A DNA stretch of 64,000 nucleotides from Chitiniphilus purpureus (GTDB taxonomy: Bacteria > Pseudomonadota > Gammaproteobacteria > Burkholderiales > Chitinibacteraceae), in NCBI RefSeq assembly GCF_025642115.1, contig NZ_CP106753.1, positions 2,069,501 through 2,133,500 on the forward strand. The letters are read 5' to 3'. A program made the translations under genes and the position numbers. This document shows, piece after piece, positions 57,257 to 64,000 of this stretch; the stretch's first letter is position 1, and the number at the start of each line of letters is the position of its first letter. The notes under the pieces are model-generated. The model was not told the origin of the DNA and made no database searches. It saw only the letters and a list, made by a program, of their open reading frames with translations.

Positions 57257-57835
57257 ATGCCGTTTGATTATCTGCTTGTGCTGGTCGGTGCCGCGCTGGT
57301 TAACAATGTCGTGCTGACACGCATCCTCGGGCTGTGCCCGTTCATGGGGGTGTCCAGGAAGCTCACGTCCTCGGTCGGCATGGCGCTGGCCACCGCCTTC
57401 GTGCTGACGCTGGCTTCGGGCGCCTCCTGGTTGATCGAGCAGGCGCTGCAGGCGTGGCAGCTCACCTATCTGCGCACGCTGGCGTTCATCGTCACCATCG
57501 CGGCGATGGTGCAGTTCACCGAGCTGTTCATCCATGCCACCAGCCCGGCGCTGTACCAGGTGTTGGGCATCTACCTGCCGCTGATCACCACCAATTGTGC
57601 CGTGCTGGGCATTCCATTGCTCAACGCGCAGGCACAGCATGGCTTCGTCGAATCACTGCTGTTCGGTCTGGGCTCGGCGCTGGGGTTTTCGCTGGTGCTG
57701 ATCCTGTTTGCCGCGGTACGCGAGCGGCAGGAGGGCGCCGATACCCCACTCGCATTCAAGGGCACGCCGTTGGCGCTGATCACCGCCGGATTGATGAGTC
57801 TCGCCTTCATGGGATTCACGGGGATGGCGCGATGA
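57257..57835 (+). CDS. rsxA: RsxA/RnfA, ion-translocating electron transport subunit A
   Basis: A 192-residue integral membrane protein with six helices, equal in length to E. coli RsxA. It starts [20 protein letters not shown] and contains '[11 protein letters not shown]' and '[17 protein letters not shown]', the conserved Cys-containing half-helices that hold the membrane iron centre with RsxE. First gene of rsxABCDGE. The in-frame upstream start at 57212 adds non-homologous residues. Confidence 0.95.
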   Translation: MPFDYLLVLVGAALVNNVVLTRILGLCPFMGVSRKLTSSVGMALATAFVLTLASGASWLIEQALQAWQLTYLRTLAFIVTIAAMVQFTELFIHATSPALYQVLGIYLPLITTNCAVLGIPLLNAQAQHGFVESLLFGLGSALGFSLVLILFAAVRERQEGADTPLAFKGTPLALITAGLMSLAFMGFTGMAR

Positions 57836-58389
57836 GCATGCTGCAGGCGCTTGCGGCGATGGGCGGGCTGGCGGTGCTGCTGGGTGCGCTCCTCGGCGTG
57901 GCCGCACTGCGCCTGCGCGTGGCGGCAAACCCGCTGGTCGACCGGATCGATGCCCTGCTGCCGCAGACGCAATGCGCCCAGTGCGGCTACCCGGGTTGTC
58001 GGCCCTATGCCGAGGCGATCGCCGCCGGCGAGGCGCAGATCAATCAGTGCCCGCCCGGTGGCGACGAGGGCATACGCCGGTTGGCCGGGCTGCTCGGCCA
58101 GGAGTTCATCCCACTCAATCGGGCGCACGGCGAGGCGAAGCCCAAGCGGCTGGCGGTGATCGACGAGCGCGTCTGCATCGGCTGCACACTGTGCATCCAG
58201 GCGTGCCCGGTCGATGCCATCGTCGGTGCCGCCAGGCAGATGCACACCGTCATCGCCAGTGAGTGCACCGGGTGCGAGCTGTGCGTCGCGCCCTGTCCGG
58301 TCGATTGCATCGAGATGGTCGCCCCCGGGGAGACCCCGGCCAGCTGGCGTTGGCGCTATCCGGTGATTCCGCTCAAGGTGAGCGCATGA
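57832..58389 (+). CDS. rsxB: RsxB/RnfB, iron-sulfur subunit
   Basis: A 185-residue protein with an N-terminal membrane anchor (~3-28), a 4Fe-4S domain (C.QCGYPGC...C at ~45-70) and two ferredoxin-type clusters ('[12 protein letters not shown]', '[12 protein letters not shown]'). It passes electrons within the Rsx/Rnf complex. ATGA overlap with rsxA. Length is near that of E. coli RsxB. Confidence 0.95.
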   Translation: MSMLQALAAMGGLAVLLGALLGVAALRLRVAANPLVDRIDALLPQTQCAQCGYPGCRPYAEAIAAGEAQINQCPPGGDEGIRRLAGLLGQEFIPLNRAHGEAKPKRLAVIDERVCIGCTLCIQACPVDAIVGAARQMHTVIASECTGCELCVAPCPVDCIEMVAPGETPASWRWRYPVIPLKVSA

Positions 58390-60071
58390 GCCGCATATTG
58401 CATCCGTTCCACGGCGGCATCCGGCCGCCAGAGCACAAGCGGCATTCCAACGGCAGCCGCATCGGCAGCCTGCCGCTGCCGTCGCAACTGGTGCTGTCGC
58501 TGCGCCAGCATATCGGCCAGCCGGCGCGTCCCATCGTCGTCCCCGGCGACACGGTGCTGAAAGGCCAGACCCTGGCGGTGCCCGAAGGGCGGATCTCCAG
58601 TGCGCTGCATGCGCCGACCTCCGGGCGCATCGTGGCGATCGAGCCCCGGTCGGTCCCGCATCCATCCGGCCTGACCGAGCTGTGCGTGGTGCTGGTGCCG
58701 GATGGGCAGGAGCGCTGGGTCGAGCGCATGCCGTTCGACTGGCGCACTGCCGGGATCGAGGCGGTCGCGCAGCAGCTGTGTGCCATGGGTGTGGTCGGGC
58801 TCGGCGGTGCCGGGTTTCCCACGCATCTCAAGCTCGGGTCGGGCCGGGGCATCGAGACCCTGGTGATCAATGGCGCGGAATGCGAGCCCTACATCACCTG
58901 CGACGACAGGCTGATGCGCGAGCGCGCAGCCGACCTGGTCGCCGGCATCCAGATCCTGCGCACGCTGCTCCGCGCGCAGACGGTGCTGGTCGGGGTGGAG
59001 GACAACAAACCCGAGGCGATCGAAGCGCTGCAGCTGGCATGCGGTGGCGCGGACATCGAGGTGGTGGCGCTGCCCACGCGCTATCCGTCCGGCGGCGCCA
59101 AGCAGTTGATCAGGCTGCTGACCGGGCTGGAGGTGCCGGCCGGCACCCGCGCCACCGAACTGGGCGTGCAGTGTTTCAACGTCGGCACGGTGTACGCGCT
59201 GTACCGCGCGCTCGAACACGGCGAGCCCCTGATCAGCCGCATCGTCACACTGACCGGTGCCGTGGCGCGCCCGGGCAACGTCGAAGCCTTGCTCGGTACG
59301 CCGCTGGATGCGCTGATGCAGCACGCCGGCGCGGATGACGGCGTCGAGGGCTATCTGTACGGCGGGCCGATGATGGGGTTCGCGTTGCCGTCGCTTGCGG
59401 CCGGGTTGACCAAGTCGGGCAACTGCATCGTTGCCAAGAGTCCGGCGCTGTTCCCGCCCGCCCCGCCGCCGATGCCATGCATCCGCTGCGGTGACTGCGC
59501 GCAGGTCTGCCCGGCCGAACTGCAGCCCATGGATCTGTACTGGTTCGCACGGGCCAGGCAGTTCGACCGCGCGCGCGAACGCCATCTGTTCGATTGCATC
59601 GAGTGCGGCGCCTGTGCCTACGTGTGCCCCTCGCATATCCCGTTGGTGGACTACTACCGCCACGCCAAGGCCGAGCTATGGGCCGCCGATGCCGCCGGGC
59701 AGGCGGCCGATCTGGCGCGGCGGCGCCATCAGGCGCGCCAGCGCCGGCTGGAGGCGGCGCAGCAGGCCAGGGCCGAGCGGCGCTCGCCGCATGCCGCGCC
59801 TGTCCCCGCCGTGACATCGCCGGCGCCGGTGGTGTTGCCGCCGCCGCAGACGGACGCGCCGGCGCCGCTGGACGAGAAGCAGGCCCGTATCGCCGCCGCG
59901 CTGGCCCGTGCCGCGGCCCGGCGCGATGGTGCCGGACAGCCGCCGGCAGCGGCCAGCGCGCAACCGGTGGCGGACGAGGCGCAACCGGTGGCGGACGAGA
60001 AACAGGCGCGCATCGAGGCGGCCATGGCACGTGCGGCGCAACGGCGTGCCGCCCAGGAGTCGCGACGGTGA
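58386..60071 (+). CDS. rsxC: RsxC/RnfC, NADH-binding subunit
   Basis: A 561-residue peripheral subunit. N-terminal '[11 protein letters not shown]', then the NADH/FMN-binding region ('[12 protein letters not shown]', '[17 protein letters not shown]'), an SLBB-like part, and two ferredoxin clusters ('[12 protein letters not shown]', '[12 protein letters not shown]'). The C-terminal Ala/Arg-rich tail contains two to three copies of a '[13 protein letters not shown]' repeat, common in RsxC of proteobacteria. ATGA overlap with rsxB. Confidence 0.95.
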   Translation: MSRILHPFHGGIRPPEHKRHSNGSRIGSLPLPSQLVLSLRQHIGQPARPIVVPGDTVLKGQTLAVPEGRISSALHAPTSGRIVAIEPRSVPHPSGLTELCVVLVPDGQERWVERMPFDWRTAGIEAVAQQLCAMGVVGLGGAGFPTHLKLGSGRGIETLVINGAECEPYITCDDRLMRERAADLVAGIQILRTLLRAQTVLVGVEDNKPEAIEALQLACGGADIEVVALPTRYPSGGAKQLIRLLTGLEVPAGTRATELGVQCFNVGTVYALYRALEHGEPLISRIVTLTGAVARPGNVEALLGTPLDALMQHAGADDGVEGYLYGGPMMGFALPSLAAGLTKSGNCIVAKSPALFPPAPPPMPCIRCGDCAQVCPAELQPMDLYWFARARQFDRARERHLFDCIECGACAYVCPSHIPLVDYYRHAKAELWAADAAGQAADLARRRHQARQRRLEAAQQARAERRSPHAAPVPAVTSPAPVVLPPPQTDAPAPLDEKQARIAAALARAAARRDGAGQPPAAASAQPVADEAQPVADEKQARIEAAMARAAQRRAAQESRR

Positions 60072-60165
60072 GCGCGGGCCAGATCGCGGCGGAACGGGGC
60101 GGCATGCAGTCAGGTGAGGGGCGGCAACCCGGGTGGGCGCTGCCTCCGCCAGCGGGGGAGCGGTG

Positions 60166-61179
60166 ATGCGGACCTCGCCCTTTCTGAGCGCGGCCACGCC
60201 ATTGCAGCGGGTGATGCTCAAGGTGTTGGCCGCCCTGCTGCCTGGAATCGCGTTGCAAGTGTGGCTCTTTGGCATCGGCGTGCTGGCGCAGCTTGCGCTG
60301 GCAAGCGTGGCGGCGCTGGCCACCGAGGCGCTGTGCCTGAAGCTGCGCGGGTACCCGGTACGACGCTTCGTGAGCGATGGTTCGGCGCTGGTCTGTGCCT
60401 GGCTGCTGGCGTTGTCGCTGCCGCCGCTGGCGCCGTGGTGGCTGGCCGTGCTGGGCAGTATGTTTGCCATTGCGCTGGGCAAGCAGGTCTACGGCGGGCT
60501 GGGGCAGAACACCTTCAACCCGGCGATGGTGGGTTTTGTGGTGCTGATCGTGTCATTTCCCGCACAGATGTCGCATTGGGCTGCGCCGCTCGCCGCCGGA
60601 CCGGCCTACCTGGATGCGTCCGCCCAGCTGGCGCATATCTTCGGCGGGGTGTTGCCGCATGGCATCGGTTTCGATGCGTTGGCAAGCGCCACGCCGCTCG
60701 ATGCCGCCCGCACTGCGGTGCGTCAGGGCCTGCCCGGACCGGACGGGATGTTGGGCGGTACTTCGGCATGGCTGGCACTGGGCTGGCTGGTGGGCGGGCT
60801 CTTCCTGCTGCAGCAGCGATTGATTCCCTGGCAGCTGCCATGCGGCTTCCTCGGGGCGCTGGCGGTGCTGGCGGCGCTCTTCCATTGGGCCGATCCGGCC
60901 GCGCATGCCGGCGCACTGTTCCATCTGGGCAGCGGTGCCGCGCTGCTCGGGGCGTTCTTCATCGTCACCGATCCGGTGACCGCGCCCACCACCGCGCGCG
61001 GCCGGATCATCTATGCCGCATCCGCCGGTGCGCTGACCTACCTGATCCGCGCCTTCGGCAATTTCCCTGACGGTGTGGCCTTTGCCGTGCTGATCATGAA
61101 CATGGCCACACCCTTGCTCGATCAGCTGACCCAGCCGCCGGTGTTCGGCCGCAAGGCCGGGCGGGCGGGCCGGTCATGA
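60166..61179 (+). CDS. rsxD: RsxD/RnfD, membrane subunit with covalent FMN
   Basis: A 337-residue membrane protein with ~9 helices. The flavinylation motif 'SATPLD' (Thr carries phosphoester-linked FMN in this family) lies around residue 175. 'GGLGQNTFNPAMVG' and 'TDPVTAPTT' are family landmarks. GGGGGAG precedes ATG 60166. Ninety-four bases separate it from rsxC, the only real gap in the operon. Confidence 0.94.
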   Translation: MRTSPFLSAATPLQRVMLKVLAALLPGIALQVWLFGIGVLAQLALASVAALATEALCLKLRGYPVRRFVSDGSALVCAWLLALSLPPLAPWWLAVLGSMFAIALGKQVYGGLGQNTFNPAMVGFVVLIVSFPAQMSHWAAPLAAGPAYLDASAQLAHIFGGVLPHGIGFDALASATPLDAARTAVRQGLPGPDGMLGGTSAWLALGWLVGGLFLLQQRLIPWQLPCGFLGALAVLAALFHWADPAAHAGALFHLGSGAALLGAFFIVTDPVTAPTTARGRIIYAASAGALTYLIRAFGNFPDGVAFAVLIMNMATPLLDQLTQPPVFGRKAGRAGRS

Positions 61180-61802
61180 GCACGACCGCGGCCGGGGTAC
61201 GCGGGGCGCTGACGCTGCTGGCGTTCGCGTTGGCTGCCACTGCGTTGCTGGCAGGGGTATGGGACCTCACGCGCGAGCGGGCCGCGCGCAGCGCGCATGC
61301 GGCGCGGCTGGCGTTGCTGGCGCAGGTGTTGCCGGCGCATGACAACGATCCGGCGCGCGATGCCTGGCCACTGCCGGCACCGCAGGCACGTCGCCTTGGC
61401 CACGCCGGACCGGTGCCGGTCTATCCGGCGCGACGGAACGGCACCGTGGTGGCGTTGGCGCTGGAGGTGGTTGCGCCGGACGGCTACGCCGGACCGATCC
61501 GGCTGCTGGTCGGGGTGGGGCGGGATGGCGCGTTGCTGGGCGTACGGGTGCTGGCGCATCGGGAAACCCCGGGCCTGGGGGATTACATCGACGCCGCACG
61601 TTCGCCGTGGAGCAGCCAGTTTGCCGGCCGGACGCTGGGCGAGCCGCCCGAGGATGGCTGGGCGATCCGGCAGGACGGTGGTGTGTTCGATGCCACGGCC
61701 GGTGCCAGTGTCACGCCGCGCGCGGTGGTGGCGGCGCTGCGGCGCACACTGCTGGTCGTCCGCGATCACCATGCGGCATGGTTCGCCGGGAGGGCTTCAT
61801 GA
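61176..61802 (+). CDS. rsxG: RsxG/RnfG, periplasmic FMN subunit
   Basis: A 208-residue protein with an N-terminal membrane helix (~8-28) and a periplasmic FMN-binding domain. The flavinylation site reads 'DATAGASVTPRAVV'; most homologues have AGAT, so Thr is replaced by Ser at the position that normally receives FMN from ApbE. Overlaps rsxD and rsxE by 4 bases on each side. Confidence 0.9.
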   Translation: MSTTAAGVRGALTLLAFALAATALLAGVWDLTRERAARSAHAARLALLAQVLPAHDNDPARDAWPLPAPQARRLGHAGPVPVYPARRNGTVVALALEVVAPDGYAGPIRLLVGVGRDGALLGVRVLAHRETPGLGDYIDAARSPWSSQFAGRTLGEPPEDGWAIRQDGGVFDATAGASVTPRAVVAALRRTLLVVRDHHAAWFAGRAS

Positions 61803-62491
61803 GCGATGCGCGCGCGATCATGCACGACGGGCTGTGGCGGCAGAACGCCGGCCTCGTGCAATTGCTCGGGCTGTGCCCGGTGCTGGTGATCTCCAGCAAT
61901 GTGGTCAACGCCGTGTCGCTGGGCCTGGCCACCTGTGCGGTGATGATGCTGTCGGGCATGGCGGTGGCGTCGTTGCGGCGATGGATTCCCCAGACATTGC
62001 GCGTGCCGATCTTCATGTTGATCATCGCGACGCTGGTCACGGTGGTGGACCTACTGTTCAGCGCATACGCGCATGGGCTGTACCGGGTGCTGGGCATCTT
62101 CATCCCGCTGATCACCACCAACTGCATTGTGCTGGCGCGCGCCGAGGTGTTTGCCTCGCGCCAGCCTGTGGCGCGGGCGGCGCTGGACGGTGCGGCCATG
62201 GGGGCCGGACTGACGGCGGTGCTGGCCGTGCTGGGTGCGCTGCGGGAACTGGCGGCGCAGGGTACATTGCTGTCCGGCATCGATCTGGTGTTCGGTGCTG
62301 CCGCACGCGGCTGGGTCATCCAGGTGACCCCGGCCGATGCGCACTACCAGTTCCTGCTGGCGGCGTTGCCACCCGGGGCTTTTTTCGGTCTGGCCTTCCT
62401 GATCGCCGGCAAGAGCGCGTGGGACCGCCGCATCGCCCGCCGCACCGGCCCGGCCCCGCTCGCGACGGTGCCCGATGGCGCCGGCGGCTGA
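61799..62491 (+). CDS. rsxE: RsxE/RnfE, membrane subunit
   Basis: A 230-residue six-helix protein paralogous to RsxA: 'LVQLLGLCPVLVISSNVVNA' and 'FIPLITTNCIVLARAEVFAS' hold the paired Cys motifs for the membrane iron centre. It ends the rsx operon; nth in the next ~600 bases keeps the common rsx-nth order. ATGA overlap with rsxG. Confidence 0.95.
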   Translation: MSDARAIMHDGLWRQNAGLVQLLGLCPVLVISSNVVNAVSLGLATCAVMMLSGMAVASLRRWIPQTLRVPIFMLIIATLVTVVDLLFSAYAHGLYRVLGIFIPLITTNCIVLARAEVFASRQPVARAALDGAAMGAGLTAVLAVLGALRELAAQGTLLSGIDLVFGAAARGWVIQVTPADAHYQFLLAALPPGAFFGLAFLIAGKSAWDRRIARRTGPAPLATVPDGAGG

Positions 62492-62581
62492 GCGTCCTGG
62501 TTTCCGGTCCGGTTTGCCAGCGCCGCACGCGGACCAGGGTGCGTCGCCCATGGCCGGCAGCCGACTGGATGGAGAAAGTCG

Positions 62582-62866
62582 ATGAACACCGGAAAGGAGA
62601 TGGGTGCCGCAGTGTCGGCGCTGTGCTGCGCCACGACTGAAACGCAGCCTGAACTCGAACACGGGGTGGTCATGAACCTACTGTTCGCCGATGCCCGCAC
62701 CGGCAATCAGGCGCTGTCCATGGCAATGGAGGACAGGGCGTGGCTCGATTCGGGGCAGGTCGGGGCGGACAAGCGGCCGATCAACCGGGTGACCGTGGCG
62801 GCTGCGCACCGGTCGGTGCCGGAGACGGCCCTGGCCCGGTTGAAGGATGCACGGTGCAAGCAATGA
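62582..62866 (+). CDS. Small ORF between rsxE and nth
   Basis: A 94-residue ORF with a GGAG site 6 bases before the ATG. No recognised domain; composition is mixed and codon bias is modest. It may be a real small protein or leader sequence of nth. Confidence 0.35.
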   Translation: MNTGKEMGAAVSALCCATTETQPELEHGVVMNLLFADARTGNQALSMAMEDRAWLDSGQVGADKRPINRVTVAAAHRSVPETALARLKDARCKQ

Positions 62867-63073
62867 TCCGGCGATACCTATGCGGCGAAGTCCTGCTGGT
62901 TTTCCTGCGGCGGCGGGATGTGCTGACCAAGGTCGTGCTGCATCACCGGAATGGCGCCCGATTGGATATCCTCACGGTGCAGCCGGGCCGGTACTGTACC
63001 GCCCCGGCCGCTGCCCGGCCATCGTCCGAACCGCATTGTCATACGCCTTCACCTGTCCGCGCCCTGTGAACCC

Positions 63074-63724
63074 ATGAACAAAGAAACCCGCCGTATCTTC
63101 TACCAGCGCCTGGCCGAGCTGGACCCGGCACCGACCACCGAACTGGAATACACCACGCCGTTCGAGCTGCTGACCGCGGTGCTGCTCTCGGCGCAGGCCA
63201 CTGACGTGGGTGTCAACAAGGCGACCCGCAGGCTTTTTCCGGTGGCCAATACGCCGCAGGCCATCCTGGCCCTGGGCCAGGCGGGGCTGGAGCCGTATAT
63301 CGCCACCATCGGGCTGTACCGCAGCAAGGCCAAGCACCTGATCGCCACCTGCCGCATCCTGATCGAGCAGCACGGCGGCGAGGTGCCGCGCGAGCGTGCG
63401 GCGCTGGAGGCCCTGCCCGGGGTCGGGCGCAAGACGGCCAACGTGGTGCTCAATACGGCGTTCGGCGAACCCACCATCGCGGTCGACACCCATATCTTCC
63501 GCGTGGCGAACCGGACCGGGCTCGCGCCGGGCAAGGACGTGGTGGCGGTCGAGCACAAGCTGCTACAGGTGACGCCGCCCCAGTTCAAGCTCAATGCCCA
63601 CCACTGGCTGATCCTGCACGGGCGCTACATCTGCAAGGCGCGTCGGCCCGAGTGCTGGCGCTGCCCGGTCAACGACCTGTGCGATTACCGCCCCAAGGAA
63701 CTGATGCCGCCCAAGGGGCGTTGA
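63074..63724 (+). CDS. nth: Endonuclease III
   Basis: A 216-residue base-excision DNA glycosylase/AP lyase for oxidised pyrimidines. The helix-hairpin-helix 'LPGVGRKTANVVL' contains the catalytic Lys, 'AVDTHIFRVANR' contains the catalytic Asp, and the C-terminal 4Fe-4S loop is C-x6-C-x2-C-x5-C. ATG 63074 gives the family N-terminus (MNKETRRIFYQRL). Follows rsx as in many proteobacteria. Confidence 0.95.
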   Translation: MNKETRRIFYQRLAELDPAPTTELEYTTPFELLTAVLLSAQATDVGVNKATRRLFPVANTPQAILALGQAGLEPYIATIGLYRSKAKHLIATCRILIEQHGGEVPRERAALEALPGVGRKTANVVLNTAFGEPTIAVDTHIFRVANRTGLAPGKDVVAVEHKLLQVTPPQFKLNAHHWLILHGRYICKARRPECWRCPVNDLCDYRPKELMPPKGR

Positions 63725-63727
63725 CGC

Positions 63728-64000
63728 ATGAGCGCAGCCCTGGTGAACCCCATCCGGTACCGCCCCATCGATTGGTCGCGGGATGGGCCGGCGTTGCAGG
63801 CATTCGACGCCGCTTATGTGACGGACCGCTGCTACCGCGTCGTCGCCGACGGGTTGGGTTTCACGTTGCACGATGTGCCGCTGGCCGTGCCGTTCCGCAA
63901 GCGCTATGACCTGTCCGGCCTGGATGAGGACATTGCCGCGGCCGGCTTCACGCTGATCGCGCACCAGGGCGAGTCGGTCGCCGGCTTTGCCACGGCGACC
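63728..64000 (+). CDS. GNAT family acetyltransferase, 3' end missing
   Basis: The first 91 residues of a gene cut by the window edge, three bases after nth. The start 'IRYRPIDWSRDGPALQAFDAAY' and later 'FTLIAHQGESVAGFATAT' match the first strands of GNAT acetyltransferases. The acetyl-CoA motif lies beyond the window, so the family call is provisional. Confidence 0.6.
   Translation, partial: MSAALVNPIRYRPIDWSRDGPALQAFDAAYVTDRCYRVVADGLGFTLHDVPLAVPFRKRYDLSGLDEDIAAAGFTLIAHQGESVAGFATAT

Overview
The window is high-GC chromosomal DNA from a Gram-negative bacterium, most likely a betaproteobacterium, possibly of the Neisseriales. The evidence is a type VI secretion cluster, an rsx/rnf electron-transport operon, folD-pyrD, a PEP-CTERM protein, a TonB receptor and a Pro-Arg-His tRNA cluster. 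The taxonomy is inferred from gene content, not from a marker gene.

Region 1 (1-21390) is the end of a type VI secretion (T6SS) locus. It runs vgrG (cut by the window edge), a DUF2169/pentapeptide adaptor, a tiny overlapping ORF, a second pentapeptide protein, DUF3540, a DUF4150 PAAR-like tip, tssJ-tssK-tssL-tssM, a small unknown gene and tssA. Several unknown or effector-like genes follow: a protein with a Cys-His-Asp triad, a methyltransferase-like/TPR/acetyltransferase fusion, a protein with a nuclease-like C-terminus, a DUF6150 protein with a divergent partner, and another orphan. The sheath, baseplate and ClpV genes are not here and presumably lie upstream.

Region 2 (21460-29290) is patchy and lower in GC. 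It holds small membrane, periplasmic and cytosolic proteins (B-box-like, DUF3291, DUF2569, DUF1780, two VOC proteins, one secreted hydrolase). A nearly identical sigma70-type promoter element occurs twice. This looks like an accessory island and could include immunity genes.

Region 3 (29563-44378, all minus strand) is a compact eight-gene biosynthetic operon. In transcription order it encodes a fatty acyl-AMP ligase, a membrane desaturase, a free ACP, a cyclopropane-synthase-like methyltransferase, a patatin-like protein, a PKS (KS - truncated AT - acyl-CoA dehydrogenase - ACP), a PKS (KS - truncated AT - DH - KR - ACP - TE) and a hotdog thioesterase. The first three genes are in the order of the JamABC starter-unit module, which makes terminal alkynes or alkenes. 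Both PKSs carry the same 829-bp block, about 98 percent identical, encoding a decayed AT without its serine. This is the strongest candidate for an undescribed system.

Region 4 (44379-54511) has scattered single genes with long non-coding gaps: a GFA-family protein, a Cys-rich secreted peptide beside a membrane-anchored glutaredoxin, DUF2239, an SRPBCC protein, a PEP-CTERM protein, a His-rich ZnuD-like TonB receptor and an Arr-type rifamycin ADP-ribosyltransferase.

Region 5 (54802-64000) is core genome: tRNA-Pro, tRNA-Arg and tRNA-His with a terminator, folD, pyrD, rsxABCDGE, nth and the start of a GNAT gene.
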